Program-made: the position numbers and the translations under genes | In this document: piece by piece, positions 27,101-42,100 of the stretch | Layout: every line of letters begins with the position of its first letter | Position numbering within the stretch: position 1 is the first letter of the stretch | Assembly (NCBI GenBank): GCA_964017125.1 | Contig: OZ024914.1 | Span: forward strand, 15,479,508-15,543,507 | Length of the DNA stretch: 64,000 nucleotides | Direction of reading: 5' to 3' | Origin: Flabesymbios commensalis | Lineage: Eukaryota > Annelida > Polychaeta > Terebellida > Flabelligeridae | The notes under the pieces: model-generated | Seen by the model: only the letters and a program-made list of their open reading frames with translations | The model's database searches: none | What the model was told of the DNA's origin: nothing

Positions 27101-30100
27101 TGTTCTCAAAATCACACCTCCCGTCTCCGCTTAGAACACGGACATCTCAGAACAGCCGTATCGCTTGTCCTGATTCTTTGTTCAGGGCAAAACAGACCCG
27201 ACTTGGCACCGGCACCGAACAAAACGGTCCGACAGCAAGCGGTCCGGCAGCAAGCCAAAACAAAGTGGGCACCTGAATAGAAAAAGAACATCATTCACGA
27301 GTGGTAGATGTGCTATTTAGATCTGTATTTCTATAAATAGCTCTGTTCATGGAACCGCGTTCACGCCTTGGAACACTTTAAGTCTCGACATCAGATCTAT
27401 GAATGAATGTGATAGTTTTGAATGACTTCTAATGTACTTTATGATGTTTATTATATCACACAATACAGCAATGACCATGATGACAAACCCTTTGTACATA
27501 CGGCATAATCCCATTTGATCTCTATATTATGCAGAATCATGAAAACCCAACATACCACGCATCTACAGTGAAACTGACGAACCGAATAAACCAACTCGGG
27601 TAGTTTCAATAATAATATATAAACGAAATGATTATTATTAGCACGACATTCAGTATATTAAACCTGATTTGAAGTGAAAGTGAGTCCCACAACACCACAG
27701 AGGATTATTTAGTTTCTAACACAATCCGCGAAATAGTATCATCTTATACTAACCATTACAGCGCTGAATGTCTACATAAGCCAAAAGATCAAAGGTTTTT
27801 TCTTGAAATAATCTTAAATGACTTTGTTAGTTCTTTCCGCTTTATTTGAATATCTATGTTATGGGTCTACGGCCATTATAATATGTTTTTGTTTCAGTGT
27901 GGAGATCGACTTTGGACGTCAGAATCTGACGTCTATAGTGGGTCCCCGCGCTGAAAAGGTTAAACGTGATTTGAAGTGAAAGCGAGTCATAGAACACCAC
28001 AGAGAAACATAAGTTTCTAACACACTCCGTGAAACAGTATTATCTGACACTAATATCTAGTTTCACTAGAAGAGACTAATGAAGAACGACAGGACCTTTA
28101 CTTTGACATTATATGAAGAAATTACTTAACGATTTATGACATTTGACTGAATCGTGAATACTAATTTGTTCAGAGGTGATTCGATGAGACTGAAAAAATA
28201 GATATAATTACATTCTTTAATACTTAATTCGTACATTTTTAGACTCACACCACCTATACCTACATTAACCAATGCTGTTAATATAAGTGTTACTTAATGT
28301 TATAAACACATCGGATATACACTGCATATTGGTTGGAATAAGACCATGTGCACTTAATTACTCGATGTTATTTCTTTACAGAAATCAACCATTAATACAG
28401 AAGTGGGATCCAAATCTAGAAATCACAAAGTCAAAATCTATTGAGTGACCTTTCGACTGAGTCAGCCTTTTTAGCTGTGCGTTGAGCTGCTTGGACGGGG
28501 AAGCACTGCTCTGGGTTTATCCCCTGCACCACACTGCACCCAGAAGACACGAAACAGAGACACGATGTTGTTTTAAGGTTGGCCCAGCGTCGAAGACGAT
28601 GGGCCAACCTTAAAACAATATTGGGTGAACGTCTGTAATTTTCTGCTTGAAGGATTTGAGTTATTCTACACGGTCTGTCAGGCACTGCCGAACACGTCAC
28701 CACTTAGTCTGTGCTATGCACAAAATCTGAGGTTTTGAAGTGCCACACTGATGCCAAACAAGAGAAAGTCTAAACTATGTGCTCTTTGATGTTTGAAATA
28801 CTAATCATAACCAGTCATCCTCCAACCGTCAATATATACAATATACAATACAATATATATATACAATTTAAATTATATACACTATATATGTTTGTCCCCA
28901 ATACCGTGATCCACAATTTCAAGTGGATAGAAAGTACTGTTTCCTTGTTGAATTTAAAACCAAACATTGCTCATACTTGATGAACAATACTTACTTGTTG
29001 AGTTTAAAACCAAACATCGCTTACTTGATGAATTTAAAACCACACAATACTGCTAATTGTTGAATTAAAACTAAACAATTGTCTTACTTGTTGAATTAAA
29101 AACTACTGCTACTTGCTGATTTAAATATATTAAGCGCCTCACGTAAATGTCATATTTTTTGTTATTTTAGTGTGCGTCAATGAAATAGCGGTAAATTATG
29201 TTACTCTGGCATCATTATTCCTTCAGTAAACAGAAACAGGTGTCTTAATATCACTGAACCACATTCAAGTTCATAGATTACCTGGTGATTGATGATTTGC
29301 TGAGTTCTTGGTGTTTCTGTGAATGGAGCGATTCACTATGGAGATAGAAGCTGGTCAAAAAGACCTTTTTTTGTTTATTGCAAAGTACCGCTGATTTTAA
29401 GACCCATCTATGTGTTCTCATTCATTCACTTTGACATACTGAAAATATGCATTCTGGTGCATTTCTGGGACTAGGGTTAATTAATATCAACGAATACCAA
29501 TAAGTTGATTACAGATCATCCTAGGACCTAATGACATTGGAGGTTCAGAGGGTCTGAATTGGCCAAGGCTGCTGAATTGTTAGCTTCCATTTGAATCATT
29601 TTGTAGCTTTTGCCAGTGTCAAATGACAAAAATACTTCATTTTTCAATTGAATTAGTTGATTTACCAGGCATCTACCATAAACAACAACATTAAATCCGG
29701 TAACAATTTATTTGGTTTAAAACGTCCTTAGAAACTTCGCCTATGTATACGGCTCTAGCAGCACAGCGATAAAAAATAGCCTCCCTCATATATCAAACCC
29801 TGTCCTTCATGTGGAAGAAGCTGGGTGAAAATATGAAGGTCTGATGGGCTCTCTGACCATGCTGATCATCACATCACATAATGTTAGATTATTGGTTGAT
29901 ATTTTATATTGTCGACCTTAGACGTCAGATTCCGACGTCTAAAGTCGATTCCCACACTGATAGAATTAAAATATTATAAGACATTTATGATGATTCTAAA
30001 TTGAAAAAAACCTTTGGTCCCCATGGTTTATACAAACATATTTCAGCGCTTTAATGTTTGGTCAGCCTCATACATCAAACACTGTCCTTCCCAATGTATT

Positions 30101-33100
30101 GTCCAGATGATCAGGTGATCACATGGACGTCACGTGGAGAAAACTGAGTGAAAATATGGAGGCCTGATGGGCTCTCTGACCATCCCAGCAAACGCGAGAT
30201 GTTGACACAATGTTGGCTTAATGGTGGCCCGACGTCGCAGACGGTGGGCCACCATTAATCCGACATTGTGTCAACGTCTCGTGTTTTCTGGGATGCAATG
30301 TGACAAATTTGTCACTTGTGTTATGGGACACCTCTCCCAGGGGGGACACAATAGCTCCACAAGGTCCAAGGTCAGGGTCATATAACTCCACAACCCAATC
30401 AACACAGGACACTATTAACTCTATCTTTCCTATGATGCGCTTTTTTAAACAAACGAGAAGATGCCCCAATTTAAATGCAATGTCCCAAATAACAGCATTT
30501 GTTGTAGTATAACTTTGATTAGTTTGTCATAGCAGGTCAATTATTCTCAATATTATCACAAGCATATTTAGAGATAATATATATTAGGGTTCAGTCTGAC
30601 GGTATATTTTATAAGCATACAAATTAAATATAATGTCCCTATTCATTATTATAGCATAATTAAAATAAATGTTGTTTTTTATTATTTAATGCATGGATAG
30701 ATCTTAGGCGTTGAATAGAGAGACGTGGGATATCATTGTTTCGTTGAACGGATCCAGTGACCAGGGGTAATGTGTGTGAAGCGCACAGAGCATTGTTTTT
30801 GCGCTGTATAGGAAAGCACAATTTTATAGAGTAAGTAATGCGCCACCTAATGATTTCATAAACACATGGTTTGGTATGTTTTTCATGCTGTCGCCAATGC
30901 CACCACGCGCTGTCAGTTTATGGGTCACGGCGCAGTATGGTACTAGTATTACACACTTGGCACATACTTGACACAATTTACACACTTGTGTTAAATAGAA
31001 CAGGCCAAATATCAGTGATTGTTCTCCGATTTTATAGTTTCTGTTTCAGAGCAGATTGATTCTGAAGCACACGCACATTCTCACTGGCCATCGGTAGTCA
31101 ACCATATCACATAATATCGATGATCAAAAGGTATTACAGAATCATATTGAGTCCGCTTGGATTTGAAACATTAACAGGTGAATCGTGGCCAAAGGGTTTT
31201 TTTCAATTTGAAGTCATCACAAATGCCTTAGTTAGCTCTTTCCGCTTTAGTTGAATACCTATGTTATGGTATGTTATCTACGGCCATTATAATTTTTTGT
31301 CATTCTTCGGGGTGATTGATATTAGACGTCTGAATCCGGCGTCGTAACAGCCGTCGGATTCTGGTGTCTAAAGACGGTTCCCGTGCTGAAAAGTTTATGA
31401 TTATACTTCCTATTTTGTTGTGGTAAAACTGTGCAGATTTTGGAATGCCCGCCTATTGTAGTTGATGATGATAATATAATATGTACTATCAACCACAGAA
31501 AGGTCGGTCATCAAGAGAAAGGTCAAGCTGCTCTTAACTCTCAACCTTTGTCCTGCTGAATGGTCAGTTATAATATTTCATTCATTTGAAGCTGGAATTG
31601 CTAAAGCAATTTGCAGCTTAAAATGACAAAACCAGTTTTTATGTAGAAAAATAGACTTCTTCCAAATTGAATTATTTGATTAACTAAAAATCTACAAAAA
31701 AAATGTCATCAATCTTAGGCACTTTCAATTTACTTTGAAATGTACAGCTGGACAAGGGCCACATCATATGAATGTTCTCTTGTGTTTATCTTGTGTGGTT
31801 CGTCATTATAGTCACATTTTATTATTCATTTTTACTATTTGCTCAATGTCATTAGCACAATGGTATTTGGGCTATTGAAAATATTTGCGGATCTATCATA
31901 GAAAATAATCGTTCAGAGCAAGGCGGCGGATCATTCAACATCTAAGTTGCTAATACTTCTCACTCCCAGTAAAGCTCCCATTATAATGAATTATATTTTC
32001 AAGCTATAACCTATCACATTTAAAATCATATTAAACAAGACTACATAAGTCCAGGAGCTCCCGCGACGAATTAGAATTTGATTTAAGCAATTTTGTGTAG
32101 GGTTTTTAATGTTGTCCTAAGCTAGGTCAACAAGACGCAAGAAAACTAGATCTAAGAAGCCCAGTCTAAGAGTAAGATAAGAACTAAACAGTCTGTCAGA
32201 GATTGCAAACCTCCATTGAAATTAATGATCCTAATCAGTATCCCAGTAATGGTCTACCTATCTGGCACGGTTTACCCGATATCAGGCCAATCGAGGTAAC
32301 TAATAGCTGATTTACGGTCATTTTGAGTTCGATATAAATTAGTCAAAAACTTAGGGTGCATCCTCCCCCGAAACCTCAAATTTTGTTTTATAGTAATGGA
32401 CTAACATCTAACACAGTTTGCAAAATATTGTGCATGTGAAAGTAAATAATGGCCGATAGGGGGCCATTTTGAATTTGATCGAGTCAGAATTTTTCAAGAT
32501 GCATCCTCAGCTGAAATCTCACATTTCATTCTATAGTAATCGTCTAGCTATCTAGCACGGTTTACCAAATATCGGCCATGTGGAAGTGAATAATGGCCTA
32601 AAGGCGGCCATTTTGAATTTGATCAAGTCGAAATTTTCCAAGATGCATCCTCAGCTGAAATCTCACATTTCATTCTATAATAATGGTCTAGCCATCTAGC
32701 ACGGTTTATCAAAAAACGGCTATGTGAAAGTGAATAATGGCCGATAGGCGGCCATTTTGAATTTGATCTAGTCATTTTTTTTCAAGATGCATCCTCTCTT
32801 GTAATCTCACATTTTGTTTTAAAGTAATAGTCCAGCTATCTAACACAGTTTACCAAATATCAGCAATGTGAAAGTAAATAGTGGCGATAGGCGGCCATTT
32901 TGAATTCGATTGAGTCGAAAGTTTTTGAAAGGCATCCTCTCTCGAAACGTCACATTTTGTTTTATAGTAATGGTCTAGCTATCTAGCACGGTTTACCTGA
33001 TATTAGGCCTATCGAGGTAAATAATGCTGATTGTCGGCCATTTTGAATTCGTAAGTTAAAAATTTTCAGGGTGCATCCTCCCCCGAAAACTCACACTTTG

Positions 33101-36100
33101 TTTTATAGTAATCAGGTAATGGTCTAGCCATCCAGCACGGTTTACCAAATATCAGCCATGTGAAAATGAATAATGGCCGAAAAGGCGGCCATTTTAAATT
33201 AGATCAAGTCAAATTTTTTCAAGATGCATCCTCATCTGAAATCTCACATTTCGATTTATAGTAATGGTCCAGCCATCTAGCACGGTTGACCAAATATCGG
33301 CCATGTGATAGTGAATAATGGCTGATAAGCGGCCATTTTGAATTTTATCGAGTCAAATTTTTTCAAGATGCATCCTCTCCTGAAATCACACATTTTGTTT
33401 TATAGTAATGGTCTAGCCATCTAGCACCGTTTACCAAATAATGGCCATGTGAAAGTGAATAATGGCCGATTGGCGGCCATTTTGAACTTGGACAAAATGA
33501 ATTTTTTCAAAATGCATCCTCTCCTGAAACCTTACAATTTGTTTTATAGTAATGGTGTAGATATCTTGAGCAGTTTTCATGATATTCCACAATATCAGGC
33601 CTGTCGAGGTGAATAATGGCCGATAGGCGGCCATTTTGAATTTTATCAACTTGAAATTTTTCAAGATGCATCCTCTCCTGAAACCTTACAATTTATTTGT
33701 TATTAATGGTGTAGCTATCTTGAGCGGTGTTCATGATATTCCGCAATATCAGGCCTGTCGAGGTGAATAATGGCCGATAGGCGGCCATTTTTGATTTTAT
33801 CAACTTGAAATTTTTCAAGATGCATCCTCTCCTGGAACCTCACAATTTGTTTTATAGTAATGGTGTAGCTATCTTGAGCGGTTTTCATGATATTCCGCAA
33901 AATCTTTCAGTCGGATTTACCGATGTTATAAATTAGGTCAAAGTGCTGGGTCAACTTCCAGGTCAAGGTCCAAAAACCTGAAAAGGCACAACTAGGGACC
34001 TTAGAGAACATGTATGTGCAATATGACTGTCATCGGCCCAGTACTTTTCGAGATCTGCTCCGGAAACGAAGTGCGCGTCAAAACGTCTAAATAGGTCATA
34101 GTTCTGAACCAGAAGTAGGTCGAAGTTCAAATACCCCAAAAGGCACAACTAGACCCCCTAGGGGTGTTGTGTGTAAAATTTGAAGACAATCGGACAAGTA
34201 CTTTCAGAGATATGCTCCGGAAACGAATTGTTTACGGACGGCCCAACGGCCCAACGGCCCAACGGCCCAACGGCCCAACGGCCCAACGCCGTCACATCAT
34301 CATTTTCTCTCTGCAACCTTGCGTATTGAATTCAGATTAAAAATATTTTAACCCGTCCATTAGCCACCTGGAAGTAACCCACATACCAAAAATTGTTATC
34401 CTAGCTTATTTTCTCACAAAGTTATAGGCAAAAGAAGAGGCAAAAAAAAAACGGAGGTAGAATCCATAGCTCCCTTCGCTCACCTACGGTGACGGCGGGA
34501 GCTAATCAGGAATCCCTACAACATTTCAAATCATATTAATTGTGGCAGTCGTAAGATATCTAACCATAGTTATGTAGGCCAACTGTTCCATAAAATCTGG
34601 CTTACGATCCATCCGGATGTGTCTGCCTCTATGTAAATGTCTGCTATTTTTTGTCTGTCTGTGTGTCCGGAAGCATGGCTGTATGTCTGCCTGTCTGTCT
34701 GTCCCTCTGGCCATCTGTACATGTGTCAGTTTGTCAGTTTGTCAGTTTGTCTGTCTGTCTGTCTGTCTGTCCATCAGTCTGACTCAGGAATTCAGCTTCT
34801 GATCAGCATGTCGGAGTCCAGTGGAACACACTTAAGTGTCAACTAGTCATCTCATTAATAGAAATTGAACCCATTTTCCCGGAGGAAAATGTTAAAATTA
34901 AATGTTTCAAAAAACACACAACCCATCATATTGGGTACTGAGGATTTGTGGACCATCGAAAAATCATATCTTAGTGGAACAGGTTTTAGTTGTTTTGAGG
35001 TATTTGGGTTTAACTGTCGCGAGGCAGCCATTAACGTGATCGGCTAGTTGCAAGAGATAACTTTACTCCAATGTGGGTGGAGCAGTAGAGAAAACTTATA
35101 TTGAAATGCCATTGCCGCGAGGACGCGCCGGAACTTCAGATCTACAAGTTCTAACCATTGAGCTGAAAGAATGAATAGAGCTTTTAAGGCCAGACTGCCC
35201 ATTAATCTACTCGCAACTACAGGCACCATTACATCTATCTGTGTCTCAGAAAAAAAAACATCCAATAATATTTAGGGAGCCGTTTTTATCACAAGAAGCT
35301 GTCAGCGCGGCTTCTCCTAGTCCTCTGATGAATACGGTTTCCTCGGCCGCCTACGCTGGCTGTCATCATGATAATACCTGATAATATGCCCGAGTGCTGA
35401 TGTAAGGAAATGGGAAGACGTCATGAACAATGATAATTATTCCAAAACTCAGCAGCCTGGCAAAAATAGTATGATTATGAATTTTGCAGGATCCGTATAT
35501 GACTATACCAGCTTGTGTACGTTACATTACGTTGATAAACTGCAAAGAAAAATCACCCAAAGAACAATCACCCCAGTTGTGTCTCGCTACCGCGATCCAC
35601 AGCTTCAAGTGCGTGAAAATTACTCATATTTGTTTAATTGAAAACCTAACATTTGCGAATCTAGATGTTTAAACACTAATTTGAGTCCCAATAACAGTGA
35701 TTTGATCTGCTATAGTAACAAAAATTAAAGACGAAAATAGCCGCGATTAAAGAGTTGGTTAACTGCTTATTCGTCAAGTAAGCTATTAACTGCCGTCTGA
35801 CTTTGCATGGCATAATGTAGCAGATCAAAGTTCAGCCTAATTTATAGACGTTTCGTCAATATTCATCCAGCATCAACTATGTTAGTCTCGTCTTTATCAT
35901 GGCTTTCAGGCTTCTGCTTACAGATTATAGACCCCTACTGCCAGATATGCAGAATAATGTTGTTATTGAAGCGACAGGCTGAGAGCATCAACCAGAAAGA
36001 CAAGGTAATATAACCTGGCAACAATTGCACCACAGGGACAAGACAGTCACCCATATATAAATTTATCAATTATTAGCCTTTTCTTGGATGGCCACCATAA

Positions 36101-39100
36101 AAGCGTCTCGTCCAAATCCATTAATGGCCTCCTTGTTTGTCACTGTTTTTAATTAAAATTATTTATTTAAATGTTTTCTGTTTCAAATAAGAGATTACTT
36201 ACTTTTTACTAAGTTGCATTCTGCGCACAATCACCTGGTGTAAAACAACCGAGGGCTGAATACATTATTTAAGGTGTTACGCATAAAAGTGCGAAGTATA
36301 TATAATAAACATAATAAACTAATATCATGCGATTCAAATAATAATATTATGTTAATTCGTTGCAAAGATGAATTTCACATACGCAGAAGAAGCGGCCTTA
36401 TACATGTTATACACACATGAGAGTCAGAGACGCAACCGTTTCACATACTGACTAGCCAGCAAACACGAGGCATCTACCCAATGGTGTCTCAAGAATGGTC
36501 CACCGCCGAAGACGCTGGGCCAACATTGGCACACCATTGGGTCGATCTTGCGTGTTTGTTGTGTAACGAAAGGAATCTAAACCCTTCTAAATCGAGTCCA
36601 ACCAAGGTGCAAAGGATAGGTACTTGTATTTTGATACTGATCCGAGTGAGCATTCCTTTCACTGGCATTGCGTGACATGAATTCCACGACGACAGTGAAA
36701 AGAAGAGTGACATTTAGGAAAAGACAGATCATGTATAGCTGCAGCAAAGGTCATCATTAAAGACGGGGTCAACTTCATGGTTTAAATTCTCAACCACCAT
36801 CAGAAGAAAGCAACTTTAGTGATTATTGCTTTACGTCGCTTTCTGCACAATTATGGCAAAATCGCGACAGAAGGAAGCCCGAAGCCGGGACTTCAAGGGT
36901 CATTTAGTGCAAAGCAACCTTAAGAATGTTTTATCCTATCGGGAAGCTTCATTCCAACGGGGCTAGTTTTATTTCAAACTGCTATATCATATTTGAAATC
37001 CATGTTAACAGTGACGAGAGCTCGTAATAATTCGGCTAGATAGTCATAAGGTTGTTTATTCACGTAACAATCGCTAATATTGGACGTTCAACACTATTCG
37101 ATTATGTTGCAGAATTCAAATTGTCTGTTTTATTTTCCTTGGTTTGACGGTTAGCTTAGCAGTCATGTTCAGCAAGCGGTCGGTCTCCTGTCGCCTGTAC
37201 AACACAATAGCTGTGGTTGACCTGCATCACATCCCGACAATCACGAGACGCTGACACAATGATAGTTTAATGCTGGACCAGCGTCGCAGACGTTGGTCCA
37301 GCATTAAACCATCTTTGTGTCAGCGTGTTTTGTCGGTTGAGAGGCTCGTGTTTTACGTGGCCTGGTTTCGTGTTAGTGTTTCTATTCCGAAATGGCCCTG
37401 CACCCCTGATCACCACTGAATGAAGCCGGGTCATAAACTGATGCGTCACTTGTGGGTTGTAGATCCACCCCGCGCTTCTCGCCAACAACCCGTTGATCTC
37501 TCGTCCATCCATCTGACTATTTCAGAAGTAACGCCGGCAGACAAGACGCACATTTAGATGCAGATCCCTGCGAGAGAACACCGCTTCTCAGACAATAATC
37601 CACGCTACAAAGCCGAGAACAAAGACAGATTATGTGCGTGATCCAGAGAGGTTCCCTCCCAGTAAACATGATACTTTGAATTGGGTTAGAGTTGAGCCAC
37701 CGTCTGCGACGCTGGCTCAACTCTAAAGATAAAGGTGCAGGTTTTTTATAGTCTGATATCAAGTCTGAAGACCTATCATCGGACTTTACATTCTATGCCC
37801 CTGGTCACTTGACCTGTTCATTCGTGTGCATTTCAACTCCCCGGGGAGCATACAGTCCTGCAGCCGTTTCGGCGCATTGAACTTATCGTACACATTGCCA
37901 TCTCTGTCCTACCAGGTACTCATTTTCACCTGAGTCAAGTGAAGCATTTGAGGGTGAAGCGTCTTGCCCAAGGACACACCATCTTAACAATGTCCCAAGA
38001 TTGAGAGAGGATGAACATGATATTTCCCTGAAAATCCTGCACCAAGCGGGATTCGAAACCGCACGGCAGGCAGCGACATCGGCAGAGCGCCACGCTCTAA
38101 CCATTGCGCCATGTCCCTCTCTACTCTACCCTTTGAAGCCCTACATTAAGCATTTTAATGTTCACCCCCTTGAAGTCGTGTTTCGCTACGCAACCCACAA
38201 ATTTCATTGGCTGAAAAATTCGCATAGGCCTATATTTGTAATAACTTGAGACCAAACATTTGCAAATCTAGATTTCATTCCAAATATAGCTGTGATTAAA
38301 CCTGCGAATAAACAGGTTAGAAACGACTTTATCTGTGTAGTCCTGCTTTCTAGCGACTTCATTTGAGGGATATCCTGCTTTCTAACAGCAAGTTAGAATG
38401 CAGGACACTTTCTCAAAATAGTTTGGTGGATGTCGTACATATGAAAACGCATGACACCATGTTGGAAAGAGTATACACGGGACAAGTTCACAGAAGATGA
38501 AGATATGCTTTTACCACTGTGAAGATTCATAAATACATCATTTCCCAGAAGTGTGATTGGTGTTTTAAAATGCAGAATAACGGTTATTGCCGTTTATTTG
38601 TCTGTTCTTCAAACAACAAGTGTTATATTATCTAGGTGACTGAGAATAAATAAGACTACCCTTTGGGATAAAAGTCTCCAAGCTATTTTTACCAGGAAGG
38701 TGATCACTCATCGGGCGGTTTAATCTACCTGTCATATTTTATCAAAGCTCTCATACGTGTAATTGTTTGGACATCAATCATGTTTGAGTGTCAGTTTTTC
38801 CCCTTGAAGACGTCCAAGCGCTTAACGATTGTTGGTTTCCTAATGTGTGAATATATATAACCCATTGAAAACAGTAACGTATCCAGATGGATATCCATCA
38901 AGTTTACCTGGCCCTTTTTAAAGAATGAATTGACTAAAACACAAATCTAAATTTCCCAAAACATGATTTAACATCGGTATTTGACACTCAGAATTCACTT
39001 TAGTGGTTCTTCAAATTTATTGAAACATATTTTAAAATTGTTGCTAAAATCTTAAAATTGTATCTATATTCACATTTTTTTCAGCTGGAAGGAAACTAAA

Positions 39101-42100
39101 TTCTGATGGGAACTCCGTTTTCCAAGATCTGGATCCACCGTGGAGAACGAGTCTCTCATTGATGGAGACGGTAAAGACCCTGGGCGGTCAGTCAACAGGA
39201 ACTAAATCACATTAATGTTGACAAGTTATTAGCCGTTTGACACCTGGTCGTAATTAATTGCAGACTAATGGTGCTATTTGTCTTAAATAAAGATGCAGGA
39301 CCTGGTGTTTTCTACAGGCTTCCATCCACGTGACACCGGCCGGAGGTGGCGAATTAACAATAAATAGAGCAGTTACGTCAATGCTGGTACAATGTTGTGC
39401 CAGCGTCGGAGACGTTGGCCCAACATTGTAACAGCATTGATGTAATATTGCACGATTTAAGCGCCATTACTGGTCAGTCTCAGAGGACTGATCTAGCCGT
39501 GGGTCAGGCCGTGCAGATAAAACTGCTAGACCTGAACCATTAAATAGCGACCCACCGGACGGAAATGGAGTGTGTAATATTCAGTTATATCAGTCTAATG
39601 TGTCTTTTGGGCGGAGAAACGATAAACATGACAAACTGAAAAAAAATGAATCAAATTAACCAAGATTTTTTTGTAAAAAATCGCTTTATTTCGTACAGGA
39701 GTTCATCTAAATCTGGTTTAGCATAGGCCCCTATATAGCTACATAATAAATTTAAGCTAATGTTTTCATTTATTAGGTAAACCTGTAGTCTGTAAAAGTT
39801 AGGACATTATCATGATTTGTTGAGTGACTCACAACAAATCGGAGAATAAAAACACTACACCGCCATATCTCTGATAAGAGACCAAATGTCATGTACAAAA
39901 TATCTTACTACAGGGTTAACATGGTTAAAGGGATGTGAAGTTAAGTATTAAGTGACAGATACTTCCCCTTTATATCATTAACAACCAATCATTACATAAT
40001 TTTTATTAGTTTTTTAAAGCTTAATTAATTAGCTTAAACATGAGAGGACGCTTCTATCTGTGTTTTATATTCAGTTCGTTTTTGTAAGTATTTATTGTAG
40101 CAAGCTCATATAAAAAAGACCTTGGCCAGCTAGCACTAGACAAGAACCACAATGCTGATTTAATGTTGGCCCACGGTCTGCGATGCTGACCCAGCATTAA
40201 ATCAGCATTTGGTCTAAATTGCTTGATGGTTTTTAATATAGGAGCGTTAGATAATATCCAGTAAACATTACACGCTGAGCCAATGCTGGTACAATGTTGG
40301 CCCTCTGTCTGTCTGCGACGCTGGTTCAACGTTATACAAACATTGGACCAGCGACCGTTACTCGGTATGATGGACAGCGGAGTGTAATAACTCTATCTAT
40401 ACGGTCTGCTGCTCGACGGGGAGGGGGGGGGACGGGACGTGGGGACCATGGATCCTGGGACCATTACTGACCGCTAACCCCCAGAGTGCCCTCGTCCTCA
40501 TGGGATACTTAGAATAAAATGTGGATGAAAAACAGTAGAACACATCATAATAAGGGTGATCTGGACTTTTTATAGATATATCATAATGTGGTATTTAATA
40601 AAATCAGGTCATTTTTAATTCACCTTGAGTTGGGAATTGTTGTAGTAAATAGGTAGTTACTCGGAGTGCTGGACGAGCGGCCGCTATAAATATAATCGAC
40701 ATGATCCATATGTGTCAGTCAAACCTCTTGTCTACTCGGTAAGTACTAAATGAGAAGATCGCCGATTTTCAGCAAAACCTTCTGGGTCTCTCGTCCGCTA
40801 TGCCAAAGATATATTTGCCCTGACGTAAAGTAAGATTACTGCAGAATGGACATGGACAAAGGACAAGAGCGCATTTATGGAGTAACGTTAGAGATTGTAC
40901 TCGTTGTAAATAACTCTCTTATTGATGGTTCCATTTAAAGCGGCTGTAAGCGGCGGTGGTTGAGACACGCCGCTCAGCAAATATATGCGGGATCTGTGTG
41001 CTGGACATCATGGTCGGCAAAGAGACTGAAATGGTAATCGCCGAATTTATTGTAAAATATGTCCAAATAAAACTAATTTAATCCAATCTAGCCAACGTCC
41101 TCAGGCAAGAGTAACATTATTGTTATCAAAGAACGACTGCCATCAATTTGCTTTATAAAAAATAAAATAGTTTTAGGTTAGTAAAATGTCAGCACCATCA
41201 CCCTATTAGTTTGAAAATGAGCTGATAAATTATTAATTTAGTTAGATTTAGATACTCATTAAACATGCTAAAGAATGATGAAAATATCGGGCCTCTGTCA
41301 TGACTTGTTGGATGGACGATGGTAATATTATAACAGGAAGTAGGACTACGCACGCAAGTACAACAAGTATCAGATTGATCACCTTGGATAAAATAATGCA
41401 TATGATGACCTATTCGTTCAGACAATATTTACGAATACAGAACAAGGGAATACCAAACCAGGGACCGAGGGCCTCTCTCTTGAAATAAAAATCAAATGTA
41501 ATGGCTAAGCATCAACATGATCAACATATCTAATATATTACCATGTGTATCATTCCATTTCAAAGCCATGTGCCATATATTCCACACATTCAACTATTGA
41601 ATGGGCAAAATGATATGTCAACCATCACAAATCGATAAAGAAAACCATACACGTATGCTACGTGCAAGGACAAACAGCAGTAACTGCTGACTTGTAAGTC
41701 ATCAGTTACTGCTGTTTGTCTTTGCCCGGCAGTATAGCATCAGTTTACAGTATATTATGAGAGGCGGCAGGATGACATCACCGTCAAAGAGCATTTGACG
41801 AGAACAGTCAGAATAATGATGTTTACACACGCATCATCCACCATGTCTGCCGCGACCAGATGTGGTCAACGCGGGAACATTTCACAACAAACGTGAACAC
41901 ATCGGAAAGCATTGGTTCAATACTGCGTCAATGTCGCAGGCGTTGGCCCAACATTGCAGAGACATTAAATTGGCGAGTTTGATGTGCTTCATCTAATCGA
42001 TGAAGCTGAAGCCCGTAAAAATATTTTTAGTAGCCAGACAGGAATAAAAATTCCATTGGAGCATCCCTGCAAACAATCGGACGAGACCAAAATCCCCCGC

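Noticed and set aside
32222-33905. CRISPR-like array
   Set aside because: Units are contiguous diverged tandem repeats of about 145 bases without spacers, in animal DNA.
39087-39170. Plus-strand exon of an unknown gene
   Set aside because: Good acceptor and GTAAAG donor and one open frame, but no similarity, no partner exon and no further coding signal nearby.
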